From an uncultured Pelagibacteraceae bacterium (GTDB lineage Bacteria > Pseudomonadota > Alphaproteobacteria > Pelagibacterales > Pelagibacteraceae), in NCBI GenBank assembly GCA_902592375.1, contig CACJEG010000001.1:273103-337102 (forward strand): a stretch of DNA of 64,000 bases. The letters run 5' to 3'. Each line of letters opens with the position of its first letter. Positions within the stretch are counted from its first letter, which is position 1. The position numbers and the translations under genes were made by a program. This document shows, one piece after another, positions 34,212 to 42,264 of this stretch. Under the pieces are notes generated by a model, which had not been told where the DNA came from, did not search any database, and saw only the letters and a program-made list of their open reading frames with translations.

Positions 34212-34826
34212 TTAATATTGTTGAGTTACAACAATTATTGCGGCAATAATTACTAAAACACTCGCAGAAATTGTATTAATTGTTTTTGTATTAGCAGTTA
34301 TCCACTTTATTAATTTTTGTGCGAGCATTGCATAACCAATCAAAGATAAAAAATCTAAAACAATGTAAGTTGTAATTAAAATTACAAATTGTGCCAATAA
34401 ATTTGAATTAAAGTCAATAAATTGGGGAAATATAAAAGGAAAAAACATCCAAGCTTTAGGACTTGTTCCAGCGACTAAGAAACCATCTCGAAAGAAAGAT
34501 AAGTTACTTTTTTTTATTTCACCTTCGTTTGAAATAGTTTTTGGACGTGATTTATAAATATCATGAGCAAGATATAAAATATAAATTATTCCTATCCATT
34601 TAAATATATTTAATATCGTTGAGTTCTCAGAAAAAAAAGATCCTATTACAAAAATTACTAAAGTTGCTTGTATAAAATTTGCTGTTACATCCCCTAACGC
34701 TGACCAAACACATTTTCCAACTCCATAATTCATTGAATACGAGATAATCACAACTCTTGGGGTTCCTGGTGTAATGAATAGAAAAATTATTATCTGTAGA
34801 TAAAGAATGAAATCTAAGGGGAGCAT
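34212..34826 (-). CDS. LysE/RhtB-family amino acid exporter
   Basis: A 204-aa membrane protein with about six helices and the family N-terminus FITPGTPRVVIISYSMNYGVGKCVWSALGD, close to the usual PGP motif (here PGTPR). Members export lysine, homoserine, threonine or other amino acids. Its ATG lies two bases after a U-tract that follows a large stem-loop on the same strand, so its expression may be governed by conditional termination. It stops 86 bp before the binding-protein gene of the second Liv system. Confidence 0.8.
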   Translation of the reverse strand: MLPLDFILYLQIIIFLFITPGTPRVVIISYSMNYGVGKCVWSALGDVTANFIQATLVIFVIGSFFSENSTILNIFKWIGIIYILYLAHDIYKSRPKTISNEGEIKKSNLSFFRDGFLVAGTSPKAWMFFPFIFPQFIDFNSNLLAQFVILITTYIVLDFLSLIGYAMLAQKLIKWITANTKTINTISASVLVIIAAIIVVTQQY

Positions 34827-34828
34827 AG

Positions 34829-34880
34829 AAAAAGATAGTCCTTAAAAACCGGGAGCTAAAGATGGCTAAGAAGGACTATC
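34829..34880 (-). promoter_or_regulatory. stem-loop with U-tract abutting the lysE-like start codon
   Basis: A 10-bp perfect inverted repeat (GATAGTCCTT at 34834-34843, AAGGACTATC at 34871-34880) encloses 27 bases that contain further short pairing (AGC with GCT). On the minus strand it is followed by five U residues and then CT before the ATG. It could be a riboswitch-like or attenuator leader. It matches no riboswitch class that I can identify. It lies in a 117-bp divergent gap, so a plus-strand role for the TIGR03643 gene is also possible. Confidence 0.6.
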
Positions 34881-34943
34881 TAAAACATAATATCAGAGGC
34901 TAAAAAAAATGCATTAAATATTTTTTTCAAATATAAAGGATTT

Positions 34944-35240
34944 ATGAAAAAAAAAGGTCACAGACCAGTTACTAGAGTCAAAAACCCAGAGCCCAAAATG
35001 GACGATCCAGATTGGATCATTTGGGCAGCCTGGGCAGATAGAATCACTTTCGAGGAAATTGAAAAAAAAACAGGGAAGAAAGAATCTGATGTAATTAAAA
35101 TTATGCGAAGATCTCTAAAACCATCATCTTTTAGGTTATGGAGAAAAAGAGTAAACCAAAAAAGTATAAAACATCGAAAAAAATTTGAATATTCTAGAAA
35201 AGAAATAACTAGTAAAATTAAAAAAGGTGACTATTTATAG
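34944..35240 (+). CDS. TIGR03643-family protein
   Basis: A 98-aa basic protein recognised as the TIGR03643 family from WAAWADRITFEEIEKKTG and IKIMRRSLKPSSFRLWRKRV (residues about 27-70). The helix-turn-helix-like pattern and strong positive charge of the C-terminal third suggest nucleic acid binding, but no function is established. A Shine-Dalgarno (AAAGGA) lies 4 bp before the ATG. It is followed 3 bp later by the glutaredoxin gene, and the two are commonly small stress-type genes. Confidence 0.8.
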   Translation: MKKKGHRPVTRVKNPEPKMDDPDWIIWAAWADRITFEEIEKKTGKKESDVIKIMRRSLKPSSFRLWRKRVNQKSIKHRKKFEYSRKEITSKIKKGDYL

Positions 35241-35243
35241 TTC

Positions 35244-35501
35244 ATGAAAAAAATTACCATGTATACAGGTCCACTATGTAATTATTGTGAGGCTGCAAAA
35301 AGATTATTAGCTAGAAATAATGCGCCTTATAATGAAATTGATATTTCAAAAGTTGATGGAGCAATGGATGAAATGATTAAAAAAGCTAATGGAAAAAGAA
35401 CTATTCCACAAATTTTTTTTGATGACCAGCATATTGGTGGTTATGATGAAGTAAGAGCATTAGAAAAAGAAAATAAACTTCAAGATCTTTTAAATAATTA
35501 A
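35244..35501 (+). CDS. grxC: glutaredoxin 3 (GrxC-type)
   Basis: An 85-aa dithiol glutaredoxin. The active site is CNYC (residues 12-15, in place of the common CPYC), with the cis-proline segment RTIPQIFF and the glutathione-binding GGYDEV. It reduces protein disulfides and glutathione mixed disulfides. It is probably co-transcribed with the TIGR03643 gene, and its last 4 bases overlap the convergent DUF1479 gene. Confidence 0.92.
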   Translation: MKKITMYTGPLCNYCEAAKRLLARNNAPYNEIDISKVDGAMDEMIKKANGKRTIPQIFFDDQHIGGYDEVRALEKENKLQDLLNN

Positions 35502-36730
35502 TTCCATTCTTCTAAAGCTAATTGTTTCTTAGCTAAAGAGCTTAAATCTTTTAATTTAACTCTATCTTTATATTTAATTTCGTAATCTTCAGACGCAAAA
35601 TCTGGTGGACTCTTTCCTTCTAAAAATTTTTTTGATTGTTTTACCGTATAATCTAGATTTTTTTTACAATAAGGTGTTGCACCAACGTAAACAACATTTG
35701 AATAATTTTTTCCCGAATGCTTGTCTTCAACAGCATGAACAACATCTGGATGCCACCAAACAGTGTCGCCTGGCTTCATTTTTGGAATTGAAACTAAACC
35801 TTTTAACAGTAATGAATGATAATCTTTATTTACTGATAAAGCTCTACCAAATTTTGATCCACACAATTCATTTTCTTCAACATCATCTACTAATGCTCTG
35901 GTTAAAACATAAGCAATTCCTTTAGCAATAGGTATTAATTGTAAAGTTCCATCGTTAGGACCTTGTTCTGTTAAAGCTGTCCAACCTTGAAATGTTCTAA
36001 ATACATGTGCAACCGCAGGAGACTCAAACTCTATTGTTCTATCTCTATACTTTGCTTCAAATGGATTATATTGTTCAAAGTTGTCAGAAAATATATCTCT
36101 ATAAATTTTTTGATAATGACTATCGGTCCATCTTTCAATAGATCCAGCATCGCAATGAGGTGAAAGTCCCAAAGTATCATCACCTGGTTCTCTTCTTCTT
36201 ACTCTATCTGCATAAGACAATTCTTTATTTGGGTCAAAAACTTTATATTCAGAGTTTTCAAATAACCAAAGATTATTTAGCCATTTTTTTACTTTAGCCA
36301 TTTGCTCTGAGTGTCTTATTTCTATTTGTGCTTTAGACCAATAAAGGCCATATATTTGAGGTTTACCTGATTTAAGATCACTAAAATATTTATCTAAATC
36401 AGCTTTCTTCCTTTGATCATCGTAATAATTATTTTCATCAATATACTTCTCTAATTCTAAATTTAAATTTTCAATAAATTTATCTTCAAAAACATCTCGG
36501 ATAATTACACAGCCCCTTTTTTTTATATTTTCTATTACCTTTGTGTTTTTTTGATCTAGCTCATTAATACTAATTTCTGGAATTATAGATTTATTGTTTT
36601 TTTTGAGATTTAATATTTCTTGTATTTCAGTTTCTATGAATTTTTCAATTTTGACGAAATTTTCTTTATAATTTTTTGAGTGATTTCTTAGCTCTTCTTT
36701 AACTTTCTCAATATCGATATTTTCAAACAT
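35498..36730 (-). CDS. DUF1479-family putative Fe(II)/2OG-type oxygenase
   Basis: A 410-aa protein of the DUF1479 (YbiU-like) family. It shows a plausible jelly-roll iron site: His192-x-Asp194 in SPHCDAGSIERW and His332 in WWHPDVVHAVED. The N-terminal 60 residues are coiled and charged. The family is widely distributed and the substrate is uncharacterised to my knowledge. It is the downstream gene of a run beginning with the DadA-like oxidase, with MsrB 5 bp upstream. Confidence 0.82.
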   Translation of the reverse strand: MFENIDIEKVKEELRNHSKNYKENFVKIEKFIETEIQEILNLKKNNKSIIPEISINELDQKNTKVIENIKKRGCVIIRDVFEDKFIENLNLELEKYIDENNYYDDQRKKADLDKYFSDLKSGKPQIYGLYWSKAQIEIRHSEQMAKVKKWLNNLWLFENSEYKVFDPNKELSYADRVRRREPGDDTLGLSPHCDAGSIERWTDSHYQKIYRDIFSDNFEQYNPFEAKYRDRTIEFESPAVAHVFRTFQGWTALTEQGPNDGTLQLIPIAKGIAYVLTRALVDDVEENELCGSKFGRALSVNKDYHSLLLKGLVSIPKMKPGDTVWWHPDVVHAVEDKHSGKNYSNVVYVGATPYCKKNLDYTVKQSKKFLEGKSPPDFASEDYEIKYKDRVKLKDLSSLAKKQLALEEWN

Positions 36731-36735
36731 TAAAT

Positions 36736-37110
36736 TTAGCTCCTAGGTTTAAAAACTAAACATACCCCATTGTTACAAAATCGTTTTCCTGTAGGCTCAG
36801 GTCCATCATCGAATATATGCCCATGATGGCCTCCACATTTTTTACAATGATATTCGGTTCTTGCATAACCTATGTGGTGATCTGTTTTGGTTTCGAATAC
36901 GTCTGGCAAAGATTCATAAAAAGAAGGCCAGCCTGATCCACTCTCATATTTTGTTTTTGAATCAAATAATTTTTCACCACAGTTTGCGCAATGAAAACTT
37001 CCTTCCCTTTTTTCATGATTAAGTTCACTTGATCCAGCACGCTCAGTACCTTCCTCGAATAAAATTAATTTTTGCTCAGCAGTTAAATTTGGATTTATTT
37101 TTTTTGTCAT
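36736..37110 (-). CDS. msrB: peptide methionine-R-sulfoxide reductase MsrB
   Basis: A 124-aa MsrB that reduces methionine-R-sulfoxide. Zinc ligands CANC (41, 44) and CKKC (89, 92) are present, as are SGSGWPSF and the catalytic Cys112 in RFCNNGV. Cys117 lies five residues on and could act as a resolving residue, unlike the more usual Cys near residue 60. Its ATG overlaps the stop of the deacetylase-family gene by 4 bp. Confidence 0.93.
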   Translation of the reverse strand: MTKKINPNLTAEQKLILFEEGTERAGSSELNHEKREGSFHCANCGEKLFDSKTKYESGSGWPSFYESLPDVFETKTDHHIGYARTEYHCKKCGGHHGHIFDDGPEPTGKRFCNNGVCLVFKPRS

Positions 37111-38006
37111 GATCCTATATATTTAGCACAAGATTGATGTAACATTGAATGTAATTCAACAAGTTTATTAAAATCTTTATTATAACCACCACCCAAAACC
37201 CCACAAAATGGTATTCGTCTAGAAAAAAAGTTTTCTACTACTAGCTCATCTCTTAATTTAATACCCTCATCAGAAATTTTTAATTTTCCTAATCTGTCAT
37301 TAAAATGAATATCGACACCAGCTATGTAAAAAATGAAATCAAAATTTTCTTGATTTAACTCATTTAAATAATGTTTAAGTGTTTTGATATAAGCATCATC
37401 CTCTATATTATCTTCAAGCTCCACATCTAAATCACTGTTTGATTTTTTTGCTGGATAGTTAGTTTTAGAATGCATACTGAATGTAAATACACTTCTATTA
37501 TCTTTAAAAATTTCTGAATTACCATTTCCTTGATGAACATCTAAATCAATAATTAAAATTTTATTAGCAAGACCTCTATTAAGTAAATAATGTGACGCAA
37601 CTGCAACATCATTAAATACGCAATAACCCGCTCCTACATCATAACTTGCGTGATGACTGCCACCAGCAGTATTACATGATATGCCATAATTGATGGCAAG
37701 TTTAGAGGCTAGAACAGTACCGCCTGTAGCAACTAAAGACCTTTGAACAACACTATCAATAAGTGGAAATCCAATTTTTTTTATTCCCTCTTTACTTAAA
37801 GTTTTATTTTTAATGTCTAAAATATAATTTTTTGCATGTGCGAAGCTTAATGTTTCAAATGAGCAAGGTGATGGTTTGTGAAATTTTTTTACTATTTTAT
37901 TTTGGATTAAGTAGTTTGCTAATTCTCCAAATTTATTAATAGGAAATTTATGATCATCACCAATTTTAGCAAAATAATCCTTATGATTAACAACGGGTAG
38001 TTCCAT
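37107..38006 (-). CDS. histone deacetylase/acetoin utilisation (AcuC/AphA)-family amidohydrolase
   Basis: A 299-aa arginase/deacetylase-fold protein. The zinc-site motifs are SHHASYDVGAGYCVFNDVAVA and IIDLDVHQGNG. Bacterial members deacetylate polyamines, acetoin-related compounds or small acetyl-amides. The start is the ATG giving MELPVVNHKDYF; a longer frame would overlap the upstream dehydrogenase by 37 bp. Polyamine deacetylation could complement the PotABCD-type transporter, but this is inference. Confidence 0.83.
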   Translation of the reverse strand: MELPVVNHKDYFAKIGDDHKFPINKFGELANYLIQNKIVKKFHKPSPCSFETLSFAHAKNYILDIKNKTLSKEGIKKIGFPLIDSVVQRSLVATGGTVLASKLAINYGISCNTAGGSHHASYDVGAGYCVFNDVAVASHYLLNRGLANKILIIDLDVHQGNGNSEIFKDNRSVFTFSMHSKTNYPAKKSNSDLDVELEDNIEDDAYIKTLKHYLNELNQENFDFIFYIAGVDIHFNDRLGKLKISDEGIKLRDELVVENFFSRRIPFCGVLGGGYNKDFNKLVELHSMLHQSCAKYIGS

Positions 38007-38008
38007 TT

Positions 38009-38959
38009 TTACTCTAGAACTCTGATAGGCTTTCCATTTACACAAGCCTCTAATCCTTCAATCATTTGATTATAAAAAATACTATAATTTTCAGCTGTAA
38101 CATAACCAATGTGAGGAGTGAGTAATGCATTAGGTAAAAATCTAAGCTTATTATTTTCAGGTAAGGGCTCTTTTTCATATACATCAATTCCTGCACCTGC
38201 AATCACATTAGTTGATAAAGCAATGATTAAATCATCTTCATTTATAATAGGTCCACGAGACGTATTTATCAAAAAAGCTGTTTTTTTCATTTTATCTAAT
38301 TCTTTTAAAGTAATGCAGTCTTTATATCTTTCACCTCCTTGAACATGTATTGAAAGAACATCAGAATTTGTGATTAAATCTTCTTTACTACATGGTAGTA
38401 CGTCTAATTCTTTACACTTATCTAAGTTTAGATTTTCACTCCAAGCCATTACTTGCATACCAAAAGCTTTTCCGATTTTAGCAACTTCACTGCCTACCCT
38501 GCCTAATCCAATTAAACCTAAAATTTTTCCCTTCAATTCTACCCCTATAGTAGTTTGCCAATATCCTTGATACATATTATCAAACTCTTCTTTAAAGTTT
38601 CTTGCTAAGCCAAGAATTAGTGCCCAAGTTAATTCAGGCGTTGGGTTGATATTTATATCTGTTCCACAAACTAGAATTTTTCTTTTCTTAGCAGCCTCTA
38701 AATCAATAGATCTATTACGTAATCCACTTGTGATTACAAATTTTAAATCATTTAAATTATCAATTAAATTTTTTGTAATTGGAGTTCTTTCTCTCATTAT
38801 TAACAAAGCTTCAAAATCAGCTAACTGATCAATTGCATCTGCTTCATCTAAAAAGGGTTCGCTAAAAATCTTAAATTCATATTTTCCAGATAGTTTTTCT
38901 AAATCTACAAATTGTTGAGCAACATTTTGATAATCATCTAATATAGCGACCTTAAGCAT
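38009..38959 (-). CDS. D-2-hydroxyacid dehydrogenase (NAD-dependent)
   Basis: A 316-aa member of the D-isomer-specific 2-hydroxyacid dehydrogenase family. The NAD-binding motif is GLIGLGRVGSEVA, the catalytic Arg is in NTSRGPIIN, Glu in YEKEPLP and His in LTPHIGYVT. Substrates in this family include phosphoglycerate, glycerate, glyoxylate and lactate; the exact one is undetermined. It overlaps the EamA gene by 8 bp. Confidence 0.88.
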   Translation of the reverse strand: MLKVAILDDYQNVAQQFVDLEKLSGKYEFKIFSEPFLDEADAIDQLADFEALLIMRERTPITKNLIDNLNDLKFVITSGLRNRSIDLEAAKKRKILVCGTDININPTPELTWALILGLARNFKEEFDNMYQGYWQTTIGVELKGKILGLIGLGRVGSEVAKIGKAFGMQVMAWSENLNLDKCKELDVLPCSKEDLITNSDVLSIHVQGGERYKDCITLKELDKMKKTAFLINTSRGPIINEDDLIIALSTNVIAGAGIDVYEKEPLPENNKLRFLPNALLTPHIGYVTAENYSIFYNQMIEGLEACVNGKPIRVLE

Positions 38960-39854
38960 TTTTAACTTTCTTATTTGATAACAATATTCCTGTAATTATA
39001 AAACAAGCGCCTAAAATATGATAAAACATAAATTTTTCACTAAAAAAAATCATCGCCATTATTGCGCTCAAAATCGGCATTAGGTGTAAAAAAACACCAG
39101 ATCGATTAGCACCAATCATAGATATTCCTTTTATCCATAAAATAAAAGATGCCAAACCTGGAAACAAAACTACATAAGATAAAATTAAAATAAAAGGTAA
39201 TTCTAAATTAATCCTAAAGCCAATTTGATATTCTATAAAATAAACTGGTATCAAAAATATTAAACCAAAAGTAATTACTACTTGAAGTAATGATATTTGA
39301 GTTAACTCATATTGTTTTCCCTTTAACAATGTTGAATATAATGCCCATGAAAACATTGCTATCACCATTGTAATATCACCTTTATTGAAATCTAAATTTT
39401 TAAATATTTCCAAATTTGCTTTTGTAATAATCATAATTACACCAGCAAAAGAAAAGACTACCCCTATAATTTGAAAAATATTTGTCTTTTCAATTTTTAA
39501 AATTGAAGAAAACAACATAATCATCACAGGTATAGTTGAAATCATTAAAACTCCACTAATCACCTGAGTAAAATTTAATGAATAATAAACAATTGAATTA
39601 AAAACTGTAATACTGGTAACTCCCAAAACAATAAAAAGCTTATAGTTTTTAATTATATAATTTCTTTTCTCTAATATTTCAGGAATTGTAAAAGGTGCTA
39701 AAATTAACCAAGCAAAAAGCCAGCGATAAAAATTTAGTGAAAAAGGTGGAACTTCATAAAAACTTGCAAGTTTACCTACTACAAAATTACCTGCCCAAAA
39801 AGTTACGGTTAAAAATAGATATAAATAAGCTAAAAAATTTTTATCTTTAGTCAC
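38952..39854 (-). CDS. EamA/DMT-family transporter
   Basis: A 300-aa membrane protein with ten hydrophobic helices and two EamA repeats (a typical VVGKLASFYEVPPFSLNFYRW start and FFSEKFMFYHILGA near the end). It is the third EamA transporter of the window. GTG is the start, abutting the DadA stop with no gap. The substrate is unknown; an amino acid or keto acid export role would suit the neighbouring oxidase and dehydrogenase. Confidence 0.84.
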   Translation of the reverse strand: MTKDKNFLAYLYLFLTVTFWAGNFVVGKLASFYEVPPFSLNFYRWLFAWLILAPFTIPEILEKRNYIIKNYKLFIVLGVTSITVFNSIVYYSLNFTQVISGVLMISTIPVMIMLFSSILKIEKTNIFQIIGVVFSFAGVIMIITKANLEIFKNLDFNKGDITMVIAMFSWALYSTLLKGKQYELTQISLLQVVITFGLIFLIPVYFIEYQIGFRINLELPFILILSYVVLFPGLASFILWIKGISMIGANRSGVFLHLMPILSAIMAMIFFSEKFMFYHILGACFIITGILLSNKKVKNA

Positions 39855-41096
39855 TTAACTAAATCTAAGCGAACTATAAGGTTTTAAATCTAAATTTGTA
39901 TTTTCGTTCGCTATCATCCCTGAAACAATCTTTCCAGAAATCGGACCTAAAGTCCATCCTAAATGATGATGCCCAAAACAATAATAAATATTTTTATAAT
40001 TCTTTGACGGTCCCATAACAGGTAAAAAATCTGGTAAAGTGGGTCTAAATCCTAGCCACTCATCCTCATGTTCAGGTAAATCACCAAGCATATATTTTGC
40101 ATTATTTATCAAATTTTTAACTCTTGATTTAGATAATGGATTATCTAATCCACCAAATTCTACAGTTCCAACAACTCTTAAACCTTGTTCCATCGGTGTA
40201 ATTCCAAATCCACGGTTGGAAAATATTACAGGTCTTGTTAATAAATGATCACAATTTTTAAAATGAACATGATATCCACGCTCTGTATCTAAAGGTATTT
40301 TTTCGCCAAGATTATCTGTTAATTTTTTTGAAAAAGCTCCACAAGCTATTACCGCTTTATCAAAAACATAACTTTGAGTTTCAGTTTTAAAAACCGGCTT
40401 TTCTTCATCAAAATTAATATCTTTAATATTTACTTTGTTAAATTTTCCACCTTTTTGCAAAAATAAATCAAATAATTTTAAAAGAATTCTTTTTGGATTT
40501 CTTGCATGTCTTGCATAAGGATAATAAACGCCTGCATGGTAAAATGGTTTAATATGTGGTTCAAGATCGTGTATTTCTGCTTTAGTAACCAATTGTTGTT
40601 CAACTCCTAATTCTTCCCTTACTCTGATTTCTAATTCTCTACTTTTTAAATCTTTATCATTCCAAATATAAAGAATACCTTTGTTTTCAACTAAGCCTTC
40701 CAAATCAATTTCTTCGAACAATTCATCATAAGCCGGTAAGGCTAAATCTAAAATTTGGTGCATGTTTTTAGCAGTATGCATCATCTTAGTTTTAGTTGTA
40801 TTCATTATAAATTTTATAAACCAAGGAATCATTTTGGGAACATAATTCCATTTTAAAGCAAGTGGACCTGAAGAACTGAGTAACATAGATGGGACATCTG
40901 CTAGAACATCAGTTCTGTTTAAAGAAAGAGATGCATACGGCGAAAAGTGACCTGCATTACCATAAGAGGCGGCTTGGCTACCTGGGTTATCTCTATCAAA
41001 AATAGTTACGTTGAAACCTTTTTTTTGAAGAAACAAAGCATTAGATACACCTTGAATCCCTGCTCCAACTATTCCTACTTTAGGATTTTTATTCAT
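39855..41096 (-). CDS. D-amino acid dehydrogenase-like FAD oxidoreductase (DadA family)
   Basis: A 413-aa FAD-dependent oxidase of the DAO superfamily. The dinucleotide-binding motif GIVGAGIQG (residues 8-16) and the C-terminal HHHLGWTLGPISG FAD segment are typical of DadA. The start is the ATG giving MNKNPKVGIV; a TTG five codons upstream is weaker. It oxidises D-amino acids or related amines to keto acids and ammonia. L-2-hydroxyglutarate oxidase is a distant relative and was considered as CsiD's partner, but the DadA resemblance is stronger. Confidence 0.8.
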   Translation of the reverse strand: MNKNPKVGIVGAGIQGVSNALFLQKKGFNVTIFDRDNPGSQAASYGNAGHFSPYASLSLNRTDVLADVPSMLLSSSGPLALKWNYVPKMIPWFIKFIMNTTKTKMMHTAKNMHQILDLALPAYDELFEEIDLEGLVENKGILYIWNDKDLKSRELEIRVREELGVEQQLVTKAEIHDLEPHIKPFYHAGVYYPYARHARNPKRILLKLFDLFLQKGGKFNKVNIKDINFDEEKPVFKTETQSYVFDKAVIACGAFSKKLTDNLGEKIPLDTERGYHVHFKNCDHLLTRPVIFSNRGFGITPMEQGLRVVGTVEFGGLDNPLSKSRVKNLINNAKYMLGDLPEHEDEWLGFRPTLPDFLPVMGPSKNYKNIYYCFGHHHLGWTLGPISGKIVSGMIANENTNLDLKPYSSLRFS

Positions 41097-41139
41097 AAAA
41101 ATGTTATACAAGTAAATATTAAATTTTCAGAGTGACAAA

Positions 41140-42264
41140 TTATGCAATCATTTGTTTATGATTAATTTTTGCACTCAATACTATGCCAAAACCAATCATA
41201 GTGGCCAACATTGAGGAACCTCCATACGACATGATAGGTAATGGAGAACCAACTATAGGTAGTAGACCCAAAACCATAGATAAATTTACTACAATATAAA
41301 TAAAGATCGCAAAAGCATAACCAAAACAAAAAAGTCTAGCAAAATTACTTCTTGAAATAGCTCCTATTCTTATAATTCTAAAAATTATTATTGAATATAA
41401 TATCAAAAGACCAACTGAGCCTATAAAACCAAATTCTTCTGAAAATAAAGTGAATATAAAATCTGTATGTTTTTCAGGTAAAAAATCTAAGTAGCTCTGA
41501 GTTCCTTTTAAAAAACCTTTTCCGTTAAGGCCACCTGAACCAATAGCTATTTTTGACTGTATAATTTGATATCCAGCACCCAATGGATCTCTATCTGGAT
41601 CTAAAAAAGTTAATATTCTTAATTTTTGATATGGTTTAAGAAATGAGATTATAAATGGAAGCGAAATTAAGAAAGTAATAAATGAGTATATAAAATATTT
41701 AATTTTCATGCCTCCTAACCACAATATAATTAATCCACTTAAAGCAATTAATATAGATGTACCAAGATCAGGTTGAGAAATTACAAAAATTATTGGAATT
41801 ATTATAATTGATAATACAATAGTTATACTGGTAAATGAATTAACATTTTCTATTTTTATTCTATGAAAGTATTTTGCAAGACACATTATGATTGCTATTT
41901 TCATAAGTTCTGAAGGTTGCAAAACAAATAAATAAAGATCCATCCATCTTTGTGAACCAGAGGACTTTATTCCAAAAAACGAAACATAAATTAAAAGAAG
42001 TATTACTATAAAATAAATTATATAGGAAAAGTTATGCCAAAATTTTATGTTAAAGAAAGCCACAAAAATCATTAAAGGAAAAAAAACTGCAAGTTTTACA
42101 AAATGATTTTTTGTATGAAAAAGTATTTCACCACCATCTGTAGAATACATAACAAAAACACTTAATACAGAAAGAAGGATCACAGAAATCAACAATATAT
42201 AGTCTAAGTTTTTTATTTTTTGAAATAATGTAATCTCATTACTCAATCTATCGTGCTGAAACAT
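41140..42264 (-). CDS. mrdB: rod-shape peptidoglycan polymerase RodA (MrdB)
   Basis: A 374-aa SEDS-family membrane protein with about ten helices, the glycosyltransferase that polymerises lipid II in the elongasome. Family hallmarks are the G-SQRW segment, LQPSELMKIA, SQPDLGTS, QIIQSKIAIGSGGL, PEKHTDFIF and GLLPIVGSPLPIMSYGGSS. It is last in the leuA-mreBCD-mrdA-mrdB run and abuts mrdA. Confidence 0.95.
   Translation of the reverse strand: MFQHDRLSNEITLFQKIKNLDYILLISVILLSVLSVFVMYSTDGGEILFHTKNHFVKLAVFFPLMIFVAFFNIKFWHNFSYIIYFIVILLLIYVSFFGIKSSGSQRWMDLYLFVLQPSELMKIAIIMCLAKYFHRIKIENVNSFTSITIVLSIIIIPIIFVISQPDLGTSILIALSGLIILWLGGMKIKYFIYSFITFLISLPFIISFLKPYQKLRILTFLDPDRDPLGAGYQIIQSKIAIGSGGLNGKGFLKGTQSYLDFLPEKHTDFIFTLFSEEFGFIGSVGLLILYSIIIFRIIRIGAISRSNFARLFCFGYAFAIFIYIVVNLSMVLGLLPIVGSPLPIMSYGGSSMLATMIGFGIVLSAKINHKQMIA

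Noticed and set aside
34829..34880. Known riboswitch (lysine, glycine, SAM or preQ1 class) before the LysE-type gene
   Set aside because: The element is too short for the lysine class and I see none of the conserved cores of the others; kept as an unassigned stem-loop.
38007..38045. N-terminal extension of the deacetylase-family gene
   Set aside because: It overlaps the upstream dehydrogenase, and the ATG two bases past that gene's stop is the natural start.
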